A stretch of DNA of 35,661 bases, from contig CAJODR010000011.1 of the NCBI GenBank assembly GCA_905233275.1, positions 1 to 35,661 on the forward strand. The letters are read 5' to 3'. The first letter of the stretch is position 1, and every line of letters starts with the position of its first letter. This DNA comes from an uncultured Bacteroidales bacterium. Its GTDB lineage: Bacteria; Bacteroidota; Bacteroidia; Bacteroidales; UBA932. Positions 1 to 8,018 of this stretch are shown here, piece after piece. The notes below the pieces were generated by a model. That model was not told the DNA's origin and searched no databases. It saw nothing but the letters and a program-made list of their open reading frames with translations. The position numbers were made by a program, and so were the translations under genes.

Positions 1-96
1 CTCACGGCGGACACCCTTGCCTTTGGCTGTAACCTTCCCACTATCAGGGCGGTTTGGGGACTTGCACCCGTTAGAGTACGTTCATGCTGGGCGAAC
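1..96 (-). mobile_element. Group II intron, 5' end of domain I (continues past the left window edge)
   Basis: Read on the minus strand from about base 96, the sequence begins GTTCGCCCAGCATG, then has GGGTGCAAGTCCC, and ends in GCAAGGGTGTCCGCCGTGAG. These blocks occur in this order and at this spacing at the 5' end of bacterial group II introns; the Oceanobacillus group IIC intron has GCCCGGCAUG, GGGUGAGAGUCCC and GCAAGGGUGUCCG. The rest of the ribozyme and any reverse transcriptase would lie outside the window to the left. The intron points the same way as acpP and starts a few bases after the acpP terminator stem, which is the usual target of class C introns. The exact first base (about 96) is inferred, because GTTCG departs from the common GTGYG start. 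Confidence 0.82.
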
Positions 97-128
97 CAAA
101 TAAAGGCTGCCCTGTAAGGACAGCCTTT
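97..128 (-). terminator. Intrinsic terminator of acpP
   Basis: Bases 102-109 and 121-128 form an 8-bp stem (AAAGGCTG/CAGCCTTT), extended by two inner G:C pairs around a TGTAA loop. On the minus strand the stem is followed by a T-rich tail (TTTATTTG). It lies 29 bases downstream of the acpP stop codon. The group II intron begins directly after the tail. Confidence 0.8.
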
Positions 129-157
129 CTGCTATTAAAGCGATGTGTTGAGTTCTC

Positions 158-400
158 TTAAGCGAGTTTTTCTTCGACCTTGGAGATGGCGTCGGCGACA
201 GTCGCGATAGTGGCGGTCTCCTCGTCGGGGATGTCAACGTTGAACTCTTTCTCAAAAGCCATGAGGAGCTCTACGGTGTCGAGAGAGTCGGCGCCGAGAT
301 CGTTGGTGAAGTTGGCGGTTTCGGTGACCTCGGAAGGCTCTACACCAAGCTTGTCAACGATGATTTCCTTGACTTTCGCTACGATTTCTTCGTGTGTCAT
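158..400 (-). CDS. acpP: Acyl carrier protein
   Basis: This 80-residue acidic protein carries the growing acyl chain in type II fatty acid synthesis in the cytoplasm. The motif [15 protein letters not shown] contains the serine that receives 4'-phosphopantetheine, and the size matches the family (75-80 residues). The reading frame stays open upstream to base 445, but the ATG at 398-400 ([10 protein letters not shown]) fits the family start; the extra 15 residues would not match ACPs. The frame ends in TAA. It has its own promoter (481-511) and terminator (97-128), so it is probably transcribed alone. The fabF gene that often neighbours acpP would have to lie outside the window, beyond the intron. 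Confidence 0.96.
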   Translation of the reverse strand: MTHEEIVAKVKEIIVDKLGVEPSEVTETANFTNDLGADSLDTVELLMAFEKEFNVDIPDEETATIATVADAISKVEEKLA

Positions 401-480
401 AGTAGTAATGTTTAAGTTATTTATAAGTTTAAATTCTTCGTACACGTTGTGTTTGAGGCCCTTCGGGCAACAAACGGCTG

Positions 481-511
481 CAAAGATAGAAAGAAAAATC
501 GGGATTACGAA
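481..511 (-). promoter_or_regulatory. Promoter of acpP
   Basis: On the minus strand TATCTTTG (481-488) matches the Bacteroidota -7 consensus TAnnTTTG. After 19 bases upstream there is TTCG (508-511), three of four bases of the TTTG -33 box. It lies about 80 bases before the acpP ATG and overlaps the 3' end of pnuC. Confidence 0.6.
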
Positions 512-1263
512 ATTTTTTTGTCCCGGCTCAGCCCTATCCAGATCCTGAGCCCGTTGAGAGCGTTAATGAAATAGAACGAATACTTCACTATATAAACCGA
601 CGCATACGCCGTGTCGGACGTCGTCCTGAGCGTCACCACCCACATTATTATAGAGGATACATTGACGCACAGCCACAGTATCCACTGCTCCATATACGCC
701 GCCGACATCAGCAGCTGCCCCAGCACATTGCATACCAGAGGAATAACATCGAGAAGCACCGCCCACTTCAGGAAAGAATTCGCCGCAGAGCGGTCAAAGC
801 TCAGCAGGATGAAATACATCGCCGTCGTAGCCAGCACCGTGATTCCGGCCAGAAGCCACCGTTGCCTCCCCGTCAGCCGCCGCGCCTTCACCTTGGTCGA
901 TGCCTTCGCTCCCCTCTTCCGCCACTGGAAAAAACCCACAAACTGCATCGGCACAAAATACGCAAAATGCAGCAGCGCATTCCCCAGCCCAGGTCCTCCA
1001 GCCAGCCAATTGTGCCAGCAGGCCACCCCGTAAATCGCCACATCAATCAGCCCGAACAGGAACGTAATAATATACCCATTGGCCGAACACACCGTAGCCA
1101 GCACCCCCATCAGCGACCCAAACGCCGCGAGGACAATCCACAACTGCCCGCTATCCGCCTTATACAGTTTCAGCCCAGTCACAATCACCGTCGCCACCGT
1201 CATCCCCACCAGCACAAACGCACTGAACCACTTATTGAATTTCTCGTCGTTAAATCCAGCCAT
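505..1263 (-). CDS. pnuC: PnuC-family vitamin transporter (nicotinamide riboside/NMN type)
   Basis: A hydrophobic inner-membrane protein of 252 residues with about seven membrane segments. The segment [13 protein letters not shown] near the middle and the tryptophan- and tyrosine-rich C-terminal helices are typical of PnuC, which takes up nicotinamide riboside by facilitated diffusion, trapped by phosphorylation inside. The ATG at 1261-1263 is chosen; a GTG directly before it (1264-1266) would add one residue. The gene stands alone, with a -7-like box at 1283-1290. Related Bacteroidota proteins (PnuT) carry thiamine, and the sequence does not decide between the substrates. No NAD or thiamine gene is adjacent and no riboswitch was seen in front. 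Confidence 0.82.
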   Translation of the reverse strand: MAGFNDEKFNKWFSAFVLVGMTVATVIVTGLKLYKADSGQLWIVLAAFGSLMGVLATVCSANGYIITFLFGLIDVAIYGVACWHNWLAGGPGLGNALLHFAYFVPMQFVGFFQWRKRGAKASTKVKARRLTGRQRWLLAGITVLATTAMYFILLSFDRSAANSFLKWAVLLDVIPLVCNVLGQLLMSAAYMEQWILWLCVNVSSIIMWVVTLRTTSDTAYASVYIVKYSFYFINALNGLRIWIGLSRDKKIS

Positions 1264-1282
1264 CACGCAAATATTATGTCCG

Positions 1283-1290
1283 CAAATATA
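1283..1290 (-). promoter_or_regulatory. -7 box before pnuC
   Basis: On the minus strand TATATTTG matches TAnnTTTG, about 20 bases before the pnuC ATG. No TTTG was found at the right distance upstream, where the dispersed repeat at 1299-1327 begins. Confidence 0.4.
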
Positions 1291-1298
1291 CTCATTTT

Positions 1299-1327
1299 TG
1301 TCATTTCGAGCACAGCCGAGAAATCTC
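1299..1327. repeat. Dispersed intergenic repeat, copy A
   Basis: The sequence starts tgtcatttcgagc and ends gccgagaaatctc. The same outline is seen at 1340-1377 and 34926-34960. Such copies between genes are typical of short dispersed repeats in Bacteroidales. The arms (cattTC/GAaatc) can form a weak hairpin. Confidence 0.6.
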
Positions 1328-1339
1328 TTTCCCCTCCTT

Positions 1340-1377
1340 TGTCATTTCGACCAAGCGAAGCGCGCGGAGAAATGACA
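1340..1377. repeat. Dispersed intergenic repeat, copy B (palindromic)
   Basis: It starts tgtcatttc and ends gaaatgaca, so its outer nine bases are a perfect inverted repeat around a GC-rich centre (gaccaagcgaagcgcgcgga). Its left half matches copy C at 34926-34960 (tgtcatttcgaccaa) and its centre shares cgcgcggagaaat with it. Confidence 0.65.
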
Positions 1378-1383
1378 ATGGAG

Positions 1384-1471
1384 TGACGGTAGTGGTGCCG
1401 ACGGAGGGACAGTACCGTCGAAAAAGGGGGTATAATGACGGTGGTGGTGCCGATAATGGGACGGTACCGTC
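1384..1471. repeat. Tandem pair of 36-bp repeats with inverted ends
   Basis: Bases 1384-1419 and 1436-1471 agree at 30 of 36 positions by eye. Each unit starts gacggt and ends accgtc, so each can fold into a hairpin. The units are separated by 16 bases. They fill much of the space between pnuC and uvrC (1267-1503), where no gene is seen. They may act as a transcript end for uvrC, but there is no clear T-tract. Confidence 0.6.
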
Positions 1472-1503
1472 ACTTGACAACCGCAGAACGAGCATTTTGC
1501 ACG

Positions 1504-3312
1504 CTAGAGCAAGGTCACGTCGCCGGAGAGGTGGGATTTGATGCGGCGGGCGAGGATTGGGCCGACGAGGGAGGAGAGGTCGGCTTCGGGGGCGGCGGCG
1601 ATGCGGGCGGTGGAGCCGTAGTGGAGGAGGAGGCGCTGTTCGGTCTTTTCGCCGATTCCGGGGATTTCGCGGAGGGCGGAGTGGAGGAAGTTTTTGCTGC
1701 GGAGGTCGCGGTGGAAGGTGATGCCGAATCGGTGGGCTTCGTCGCGGATTTGCTGAAGGACCCTGAGGGCCTGCGAATTGCGGTCGATGAAAAGCGGATA
1801 CGGATCGCCTACTCGAATGACCTCTTCCAGCCTCTTGGCGAGGCCGACCACCATAAGCTTGTCCGTCAGCCCGAGCTCTGATAGTGCCTGCCAGGCGAAT
1901 TCGAGCTGGCCTTTGCCGCCGTCGATAACGACGAGCTGCGGTAGATCTGACGGGGCTTCCGCGAGAAGCCGCGAATAGCGCCGGTTGACCACCTCCTTCA
2001 TCGATGCGAAGTCGTTGGCGCCGATGACCGTCTTGATCTTGAACTTGCGGTAATCCTTCTTGGACGGCACTCCGTCGCGGAAAACGACGCATGAAGCCAC
2101 GGGATTGGTGCCCTGGATATTGGAGTTGTCGAAGCACTCGATGTGGCGGGGCAATTCCTTCATCCCCAGAGCCGCCCGGAGATCCTCCATGACGCTCTGC
2201 TTGCAGCTGTCTGGGTCTGTATGCTCCCGCTGGCGGATCTGGTGGAACTGGTATTCCCGCGCATTCTTGGCGCTAAGCTCCAGCAGCGACAGCTTGTCTC
2301 CCCTCGAGGGAATGGTAAAGCGGACACCCTCAATCGACACGTCCGGCAGGAACGGCACGATGACCTCGCGCGACAGGGCGCCGAACTTGGCCTCCGTCTC
2401 GGCGATGAATGTCGACAGCACCGACGCCTGCTCCTCTTCGATATTCATCCTGAATCCCAGATTGAGCGACTGGATAATCGCACCGCCCTTGATTCTCATG
2501 AAGTTGCCGAATGCCTCCGAGCCGTCGAAAACCAGCGAGAACACGTCCGCATCGGTATCGGTGCTGGAAGTAATCACCGACTTGGCGTAATGCTTCTCGA
2601 GCCGCGACATCTTGTCCTTGAACTCCTGTGCCGACTCGAAATCCAAGCGTTCGGCAGCCTCCTCCATCAGGAACTTGTAGTGCTGCACCACGGCGGCGCC
2701 CTTACCGGACAGGATACGGGCGATTTCGTCTATCCAGCTGTCGTATTCGGCCTTGGAGACTCCCCCGTTGCAGCAGCCCTTGCAGCGCCCGAGATGCAGT
2801 TCCAGGCACGGCCGGTACTTACCCCGCAGGATGCCCTGGGAGGTGATTGCGAGGGTGCAAGAACGCAGCTGATATTGTTCGGAGAAGAATTCGAGCATGC
2901 TCCTGGCGTGCATCACCGAGCTGTACGGCCCGAAGTAGCGGTTGCCGCGACCCTTTTCGACCCTCCGGGTAATGAATACGCGCGGAAACTCCTCCCCCGT
3001 GATGCAGATCCAGGGATAGGTCTTCGAATCCTTGAGGAGAATGTTGTAGCGTGGCTTGTACTGCTTGATGAGATTGTTCTCCAGCAGGAGGGCGTCGGCC
3101 TCGGTGTCGACGACGGAGAATTCGGCGTCAGCTATCTTGGAAACGAGAATCCGCGTCTTGAGATTGAGCCTCTCAGGGGGGACGAAATACTGCGCCACCC
3201 GCTTGTGGAGGTCCTTGGCCTTGCCCACATAGATGACTTTACCCCCGGAGTCATAATATCTGTAGACCCCGGGGGAATGAGGAAAGAGTGCGATCTTCTC
3301 CCTTACAGTCAC
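1504..3312 (-). CDS. uvrC: UvrABC system protein C
   Basis: UvrC makes both cuts beside a DNA lesion in nucleotide excision repair. The 602-residue protein has the expected order: an N-terminal GIY-YIG nuclease (GVY at 15-17, YVG at 28-30, R38, E78), a UVR domain (about 200-240), an RNase H-like endonuclease domain (about 360-540) and a C-terminal helix-hairpin-helix region containing LREIPGIGEKTEQRLL. Cysteines 152, 169, 177 and 181 match the spacing of the four iron-sulfur cluster cysteines known in E. coli UvrC. The start is a GTG at 3310-3312 that overlaps the stop of the upstream thioredoxin gene (GTGA), which implies translational coupling. Confidence 0.96.
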   Translation of the reverse strand: MTVREKIALFPHSPGVYRYYDSGGKVIYVGKAKDLHKRVAQYFVPPERLNLKTRILVSKIADAEFSVVDTEADALLLENNLIKQYKPRYNILLKDSKTYPWICITGEEFPRVFITRRVEKGRGNRYFGPYSSVMHARSMLEFFSEQYQLRSCTLAITSQGILRGKYRPCLELHLGRCKGCCNGGVSKAEYDSWIDEIARILSGKGAAVVQHYKFLMEEAAERLDFESAQEFKDKMSRLEKHYAKSVITSSTDTDADVFSLVFDGSEAFGNFMRIKGGAIIQSLNLGFRMNIEEEQASVLSTFIAETEAKFGALSREVIVPFLPDVSIEGVRFTIPSRGDKLSLLELSAKNAREYQFHQIRQREHTDPDSCKQSVMEDLRAALGMKELPRHIECFDNSNIQGTNPVASCVVFRDGVPSKKDYRKFKIKTVIGANDFASMKEVVNRRYSRLLAEAPSDLPQLVVIDGGKGQLEFAWQALSELGLTDKLMVVGLAKRLEEVIRVGDPYPLFIDRNSQALRVLQQIRDEAHRFGITFHRDLRSKNFLHSALREIPGIGEKTEQRLLLHYGSTARIAAAPEADLSSLVGPILARRIKSHLSGDVTLL

Positions 3313-3896
3313 TTCGCCTTGACGTACTTGGCGACAGCCTCCTCGATGGCACTGCCACGGAGATCGGTCTTCAGGAGAGTGCCGTCAGGACCGAAGAGCA
3401 TGATCTGGGGAATACCCTCGATGCCGTAAGCATCGGTGGGGACCTTCTGGCCGTTGATGATCTGGAGCCAGGTGATGCCATGCTCGATGGCCGCGGCCTT
3501 GGTGTCCTCCACATCATCCCAGACTGCGACGCTGAGAACGTCGAAATCGTCACCGTGATACTTCTCCCAGACATTCTTCAGATTGGGAATCTCCCTCTTG
3601 CAGGGACCGCACCAGGAGGCCCAGAAGTCTACGAGAATGTATTTGCCCTTGCCGACATAGTCGGAGAGGCTGACAGTCGAGGTCTCCGGATGCTCGGGAT
3701 CCTGGACGACGGTGAAATCGATGAATTTCTTGCCGTCGGGAGCGGCCACGGGCTCTGCCTCGGGAGCGGCTTCGGCCTTGACCTCCTCAACGACGGTCTG
3801 GTCGTCTGCAGGAGCGGATACTTTCTTGTTCTGTCCGCAGGACGGGATGGCTACTGCAAGACCGATGATACTCAGGATGATAATACTCTTTTTCAT
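3309..3896 (-). CDS. TlpA-like thioredoxin-fold lipoprotein
   Basis: A 195-residue secreted protein with a lipoprotein signal (IPSC, lipidated Cys20), a low-complexity Ala/Glu/Pro linker (about 30-55) and a TlpA/ResA-type thioredoxin domain. The active site WCGPCK has its redox cysteines at 96 and 99, and a cis-proline is seen in GIEGIPQIMLF. It probably reduces or exchanges disulfides in the periplasm, anchored to a membrane. It sits between the S10 operon terminator and uvrC, has its own -7 box (3923-3930), and overlaps uvrC by 4 bases. Substrates are unknown; cytochrome c maturation or general envelope redox roles are both possible. Confidence 0.9.
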   Translation of the reverse strand: MKKSIIILSIIGLAVAIPSCGQNKKVSAPADDQTVVEEVKAEAAPEAEPVAAPDGKKFIDFTVVQDPEHPETSTVSLSDYVGKGKYILVDFWASWCGPCKREIPNLKNVWEKYHGDDFDVLSVAVWDDVEDTKAAAIEHGITWLQIINGQKVPTDAYGIEGIPQIMLFGPDGTLLKTDLRGSAIEEAVAKYVKAK

Positions 3897-3922
3897 ATCT
3901 TATTTAATTTGTTTGCTGTCTG

Positions 3923-3930
3923 CAAATATA
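3923..3930 (-). promoter_or_regulatory. -7 box before the thioredoxin-uvrC pair
   Basis: On the minus strand TATATTTG matches TAnnTTTG and lies 26 bases before the ATG at 3896. It is just downstream of the rpsC terminator, so the pair is probably a separate transcript. No well-spaced TTTG -33 box was found. Confidence 0.5.
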
Positions 3931-3944
3931 ATCTTTTTTTACGA

Positions 3945-3974
3945 CAAAACGGCCGGACTTTGCAGCCCGGCCGT
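3945..3974 (-). terminator. Intrinsic terminator after rpsC
   Basis: ACGGCCGG (3949-3956) pairs with CCGGCCGT (3967-3974) in a strong 8-bp stem, followed on the minus strand by TTTTGTCG and then an A-rich run. It starts about 22 bases past the rpsC stop and ends the S10 transcript there, before the next gene. Confidence 0.85.
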
Positions 3975-3996
3975 AAAAGATGGTGCGTTGTCGTGC

Positions 3997-4764
3997 TTAG
4001 CGGCGCTCTCCGCGTTCGCGGCGCTCGCCCCTGTCGCGGCCACCGCGACGGCCACCACGGCCACCACGGTCTCCACCCTGGCGGGAACCGCCGGGCTGAG
4101 CCTGCGAAGATGCGATACCGGCATTGGGAGAGAGATCCTGCTTGCCGAACTTTTCACCGTTGCAGATCCATACCTTGATGCCGAGGCAACCGACCTTTGT
4201 GTTGGCGATTGCAAGGGCGTAGTCGATGTCGGCGCGGAAGGTGTGAAGAGGGGTACGACCCTCTTTGAACATCTCGCTGCGGGCCATTTCGGCGCCGCCG
4301 ACACGGCCGCTGATCTGAACCTTGATGCCTTCGGCACCAACGCGCATTGCGGTGGCGATTGCCATCTTGATGGCGCGGCGATAGCTCACGCGGCCTTCGA
4401 TCTGGCGTGCGATGGAGTCAGCCACGATGGTGGCGTCGACCTCGGGACGCTTGACTTCGAAGATATTGATCTGGACGTCTTTTTTAGTGACCTTCTTGAG
4501 CTCTTTCTTCAGCATCTCGACCTCCTGGCCACCCTTGCCGATAATAACACCCGGGCGGGCAGCGTGAATCGTGACGGTGATGAGCTTGAGGGTCCTTTCG
4601 ATGACGATGCGGGAGAGGCTGGCCTTTGCAAGACGGTTCTCAAGATACTGACGGATCTTGTAGTCTTCGGCGATCTTCTCTGCATAGTTGCCACCTACCC
4701 AGTTGGAGTCCCAACCACGGGTGATACCGATACGGTTGCTGATTGGATTGGTTTTCTGTCCCAT
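3997..4764 (-). CDS. rpsC: 30S ribosomal protein S3
   Basis: S3 lines the mRNA entry channel of the small subunit. The 255-residue protein starts [14 protein letters not shown] as usual for the family and has the KH-domain loop GKGG at 76-79, followed by the S3 C-terminal domain (about 110-210). The last 35 residues or so are a low-complexity Gly/Arg tail with RGG-like units ([15 protein letters not shown]) ending in RGERR repeats, beyond the E. coli length of 233. It is the last gene of this S10 cluster. rplP, rpmC and rpsQ, which follow rpsC in most bacteria, are absent and a terminator comes instead. Confidence 0.97.
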   Translation of the reverse strand: MGQKTNPISNRIGITRGWDSNWVGGNYAEKIAEDYKIRQYLENRLAKASLSRIVIERTLKLITVTIHAARPGVIIGKGGQEVEMLKKELKKVTKKDVQINIFEVKRPEVDATIVADSIARQIEGRVSYRRAIKMAIATAMRVGAEGIKVQISGRVGGAEMARSEMFKEGRTPLHTFRADIDYALAIANTKVGCLGIKVWICNGEKFGKQDLSPNAGIASSQAQPGGSRQGGDRGGRGGRRGGRDRGERRERGERR

Positions 4765-4767
4765 AGG

Positions 4768-5184
4768 TTATTCCTCCACTGCTTGGGGTTTGACATCGAG
4801 TATGACGGTAATATGGTTGGAACGCTTGCGGATACGTCCGGCACGGCCCTGAGGGCAGGGGCGGATGCGCTTGAGCGTACGTCCTTCGCCGACCATGATG
4901 GTCTTGACGTAGACGTTACCATTGTCGAGTTCAGAGGAACGGTCGCTGTTCTTGGCTTCCCAGTTGGCGACGGCGCTGCGGAGGACCTTCTCAAGATCCT
5001 TGGATGCGCCCCTCTTTGAATATTTGAGGAGGTCGAGTGCGCGGTTTACCTCGACACCGCGGACGGTGTCAGCCACAAGACGCATCTTGCGGGGAGAAGT
5101 CGGCACATCGTTGAGTTTGGCGATAGCTGTCTGCCTTTTGACCTCTTTCTGCCTCTCGGCCATAAGTCTTTTTCTTTTTCCCAT
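4768..5184 (-). CDS. rplV: 50S ribosomal protein L22
   Basis: L22 lines the peptide exit tunnel. The 138-residue protein has the family core from NDVPTSPRKMRLVAD to the C-terminal hairpin RIRPCPQGRAGRIRKRSNHITV, whose tip reaches into the tunnel. The first 20 residues (MGKRKRLMAERQKEVKRQTA) are a basic N-terminal extension compared with the 110-residue E. coli protein. A later start is possible, but the frame from 5184 is compatible with the short gap to rpsS (21 bases). It is followed 3 bases later by rpsC. Confidence 0.95.
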   Translation of the reverse strand: MGKRKRLMAERQKEVKRQTAIAKLNDVPTSPRKMRLVADTVRGVEVNRALDLLKYSKRGASKDLEKVLRSAVANWEAKNSDRSSELDNGNVYVKTIMVGEGRTLKRIRPCPQGRAGRIRKRSNHITVILDVKPQAVEE

Positions 5185-5205
5185 AATGTCAATTCAATTT
5201 AAACA

Positions 5206-5478
5206 TTATTTCTTATTGTTGCCGGAGTGGCCTCTGAAGATACGGGTCGGGGCGAATTCGCCGAGCTTGTGGCCTACCATATTCTCAGTGACATAAACGG
5301 GAATAAACTTGTTTCCATTATGCACCGCGATGGTGTGACCGACGAAGTCAGGGGAAATCATGCTGGCGCGGGACCAGGTCTTGACAACCTCCTTCTTCTT
5401 GCTGCCGTCATTCATGGCAAGAATTCTCTTCTCCAGGGCTTCCTGGATATACGGTCCTTTTTTAAGTGAACGACTCAT
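5206..5478 (-). CDS. rpsS: 30S ribosomal protein S19
   Basis: The protein is 90 residues, matching the family, with the S19 start [11 protein letters not shown] and the core [22 protein letters not shown]19 binds the head of the small subunit together with S13. It lies between rplB and rplV in the standard S10 order and is cotranscribed with them. Confidence 0.97.
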   Translation of the reverse strand: MSRSLKKGPYIQEALEKRILAMNDGSKKKEVVKTWSRASMISPDFVGHTIAVHNGNKFIPVYVTENMVGHKLGEFAPTRIFRGHSGNNKK

Positions 5479-5498
5479 AATTTCTGAAATTTATTCCG

Positions 5499-6323
5499 TT
5501 ATTTCTTTCTTCTTTCAATGATGAACTTGTTGGAAGCCGCCTTCGGGTTGCGGGTCTTGTAGCCCTTTGCAGGCAGACCCTTGCGGGAACGCGGATGTCC
5601 ACCGGAAGCACGGCCTTCACCACCACCCATCGGGTGATCGTGAGGGTTCATGACGACACCCCTGTTGTGGGGACGGCGACCGAGCCAGCGGCTGCGACCG
5701 GCCTTTCCGAACGATTCGAGGTTGTGGTCAGGGTTGGATACGGTGCCGATGGTAGCACGGCATGCAGAAGGGACCATGCGGGTCTCACCCGAAGGGAGAC
5801 GGAGGATGGCGTACTTGCCTTCGCGAGCTGCGAGCTGGGCGTATGTACCGGCGCTGCGGGCCATTGTGGCGCCCTGGCCGGGACGGAGCTCGATGGCGTG
5901 TACAAGCGTACCCACGGGGATTTCAGAAAGAGGGAGGCAGTTGCCGACCTCGGGAGCGACACCGCTACCGCTTTCGACTGTCTGGCCTACCTGGAGTCCT
6001 GCCGGAGCGAGGATATAACTCTTCTCGCCGTCTGCGTACTGGACGAGGGCGATACGGGCGCTGCGGTTAGGATCGTATTCGATAGTGAGAACCTCAGCCT
6101 TGACGCCGTCCTTCTGGCGAAGGAAGTCGACAAGACGATACATCCTCTTGTGGCCGCCGCCTTTGTAACGGACGGTCATCTGGCCGGTGTTGTTGCGGCC
6201 GCCGGAGGACTTGAGGGGAACAAGAAGTTTCTTGTAGGGCTTGTTGGTAGTGATCTCCTCGAAGGAGCTGATCGCTTTGTTGCGCTGTCCGGGAGTTACC
6301 GGTTTGTATTTCTTGATTGCCAT
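5499..6323 (-). CDS. rplB: 50S ribosomal protein L2
   Basis: L2 supports the peptidyl transferase centre and joining of the subunits. The 274-residue length is standard. The highly conserved C-terminal block [17 protein letters not shown] includes the histidine thought to lie near the active centre, and the basic end [15 protein letters not shown] is typical. It lies 14 bases after rplW and 20 before rpsS. Confidence 0.98.
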   Translation of the reverse strand: MAIKKYKPVTPGQRNKAISSFEEITTNKPYKKLLVPLKSSGGRNNTGQMTVRYKGGGHKRMYRLVDFLRQKDGVKAEVLTIEYDPNRSARIALVQYADGEKSYILAPAGLQVGQTVESGSGVAPEVGNCLPLSEIPVGTLVHAIELRPGQGATMARSAGTYAQLAAREGKYAILRLPSGETRMVPSACRATIGTVSNPDHNLESFGKAGRSRWLGRRPHNRGVVMNPHDHPMGGGEGRASGGHPRSRKGLPAKGYKTRNPKAASNKFIIERRKK

Positions 6324-6337
6324 AACTGGATCCTCCT

Positions 6338-6628
6338 TTAGATATTAGCGTAGAAGTCGATCTTATCGTCGCCGGCGAGGGTGACGTAAGCCTTCTTGAA
6401 GTGGTTCATGCGGCCTCTGAGAAGACCTGCCTTGGTATAGCGCTGTCTGCGTTTGCCGTGATAGTTGATAGTGTTGACACTGTCCACGGTGACGCCGTAC
6501 ATCTGTTCGACTGCAGCCTTGATCTGAAGCTTGTTGGCGTCGCGGTCGACTATGAAACCGTAACGGTTCAATTTTTCGCCTTGAGCCGTCATTTTCTCGG
6601 TTACGATTGGCTTGATTAAAATACCCAT
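6338..6628 (-). CDS. rplW: 50S ribosomal protein L23
   Basis: L23 sits at the exit of the peptide tunnel and docks SRP and trigger factor. The frame is open to base 6682, but the ATG at 6626-6628 ([13 protein letters not shown]) gives the family length of 96 residues, clears rplD, and is preceded by AGGAAG about 6 bases upstream, one of the few Shine-Dalgarno-like sites here. The longer version would overlap the end of rplD and add 18 residues unlike L23. Confidence 0.95.
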   Translation of the reverse strand: MGILIKPIVTEKMTAQGEKLNRYGFIVDRDANKLQIKAAVEQMYGVTVDSVNTINYHGKRRQRYTKAGLLRGRMNHFKKAYVTLAGDDKIDFYANI

Positions 6629-6641
6629 TTCTTCTTCCTGT

Positions 6642-7265
6642 TTAAGCCCTGGATGCAAGGATTTCCTGGACGCCGTCGACAAGGACGAGCTTGTGGGCGT
6701 TCATGATGGTGTAGGTGTTGATTTCATCCACCGTGATGACCTTGACCTCCGGGAGGTTGCGTGATGAAAGATAGATGTTGGCCTGGTTTTCAGGAAGCAC
6801 GACGAGGACTTTGCGGTCACCGGCCTTGATGGCGGAGAGAATACCGAGGAGTTCCTTTGTCTTGGGGGCTTCCATTGCAAAATTCTCAACGATGATGATA
6901 CCGTCTTCCTTGGCCTTGTAGCTGAGGGCGGAGGCGCGGGCGAGAGCCTTGACCTTCTTGTTGAGCTTGTTGCGGTAGGAACGGGGAACGGGTCCGAAAA
7001 CGCGGCCGCCGCCTACGAAAATATTGGCCTTGAGAGAGCCGTGACGTGCACCGCCGCCGCCTTTCTGACGACCGAGTTTCTTGGTCGAATAGGCTACTTC
7101 GCTGCGGTCCTTGGTCTTGGCTGTACCCTGACGCTGGTTGGCGAGGTACTGGAGGACATCGAGATAGATGGCGTGGTCATTGGGCTCTACGCCGAATACT
7201 TTCTCGTCGAGAACGACTTTCTTTCCGGACTCTTTGCCGTCGATTTTGAATACTGAAAGTTCCAT
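6642..7265 (-). CDS. rplD: 50S ribosomal protein L4
   Basis: L4 lines the exit tunnel and, in E. coli, also represses its own operon. The 207-residue protein contains the tunnel-loop region TKKLGRQKGGGGARHGSLKANIF split around the usual GxG..RxGS pattern, followed by the globular Rossmann-like part ending in the conserved region near ITVDEINTYTIMNAHKLVLVDG. It lies between rplC (3-base gap) and rplW. Confidence 0.97.
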   Translation of the reverse strand: MELSVFKIDGKESGKKVVLDEKVFGVEPNDHAIYLDVLQYLANQRQGTAKTKDRSEVAYSTKKLGRQKGGGGARHGSLKANIFVGGGRVFGPVPRSYRNKLNKKVKALARASALSYKAKEDGIIIVENFAMEAPKTKELLGILSAIKAGDRKVLVVLPENQANIYLSSRNLPEVKVITVDEINTYTIMNAHKLVLVDGVQEILASRA

Positions 7266-7268
7266 AGT

Positions 7269-7895
7269 CTATGCCTCCACGATTAGATAAGACCCTTTTG
7301 CTCCGGGGACGGAGCCTTTGATAACGAGAAGATTGTTCTCAGGGATGAGCTTGATGACCTCGAGGTTGAACACCTTGACCCTCTCATCACCCATGTGTCC
7401 TGCCATACGCATTCCGGGGAATACGCGTGAAGGCCATGAGGATGCACCCATGGAACCGGGGTGACGGAGCCTGTTGTGCTGACCGTGGGTCTGGCCGCCT
7501 ACACCAGCGAAGTGGTGACGGTGGACGACGCCCTGAAAACCTTTACCTTTGGATGTACCGACCACGTCCACGAACTTGACGTCCTCCGTGATGACGTCGG
7601 AGAGGGTGAGCGTGTCTCCGAGTGAGAGTTCCCCTTTGAAATCAGCCTCGAATTCGACCAATTTGCGCTTGGGGGTGGTTCCTGCCTTTTCGAAATGGCC
7701 TTTGAGGGCCGCGCTGGTGTGTTTCTCTTTCTTTTCGTCATAGGCAAGCTGTACAGCGGCATAACCATCTTTTTCGACTGTACGGATTTGCGTGACAACA
7801 CATGGACCAGCTTCAATGACGGTGCATGGAATATTCTTTCCATCAGCACCGAAGACGGACATCATTCCGACTTTCTTTCCAATTAATCCAGGCAT
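7269..7895 (-). CDS. rplC: 50S ribosomal protein L3
   Basis: L3 is an early assembly protein whose long loop reaches the peptidyl transferase centre. The 208-residue protein starts [15 protein letters not shown] and has the loop motif [23 protein letters not shown] followed by [26 protein letters not shown], both diagnostic. It is the first gene of the operon here. A strong promoter lies about 60 bases upstream, and rpsJ, which normally precedes rplC, is not present. Confidence 0.97.
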   Translation of the reverse strand: MPGLIGKKVGMMSVFGADGKNIPCTVIEAGPCVVTQIRTVEKDGYAAVQLAYDEKKEKHTSAALKGHFEKAGTTPKRKLVEFEADFKGELSLGDTLTLSDVITEDVKFVDVVGTSKGKGFQGVVHRHHFAGVGGQTHGQHNRLRHPGSMGASSWPSRVFPGMRMAGHMGDERVKVFNLEVIKLIPENNLLVIKGSVPGAKGSYLIVEA

Positions 7896-7956
7896 TGGTT
7901 TGTTAATTAATTGTTTATTAATACGTTAAGTACTATCCGCATAGTTTTGCGGACCG

Positions 7957-7987
7957 CAAAGGTACGAATAATTCTTTGATTGTCAAA
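7957..7987 (-). promoter_or_regulatory. Promoter of the S10-type ribosomal operon
   Basis: On the minus strand TTTG (7984-7987) is followed by exactly 19 bases and then TACCTTTG (7957-7964), a full match to the Bacteroidota consensus TTTG-N19-TAnnTTTG. Transcription would start near 7950, giving a leader of about 55 bases. At the start of that leader GCGGA and TCCGC (7936-7940 with 7949-7953 on the plus strand) can pair in a small hairpin, a possible stability or control element. This is the clearest promoter in the window. Confidence 0.85.
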
Positions 7988-8018
7988 GAGTTTTCAACAG
8001 TTTTTTACACACATATAT

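Noticed and set aside
1301..2137. Minus-strand open frame of 278 codons rich in Arg and Pro
   Set aside because: It overlaps the 3' part of uvrC in another frame and has a composition typical of a frame-shifted GC-rich gene.
3712..5019. Plus-strand open frame of 435 codons opposite rpsC and rplV
   Set aside because: It spans the terminator and two conserved ribosomal genes on the other strand, with no motif of its own.
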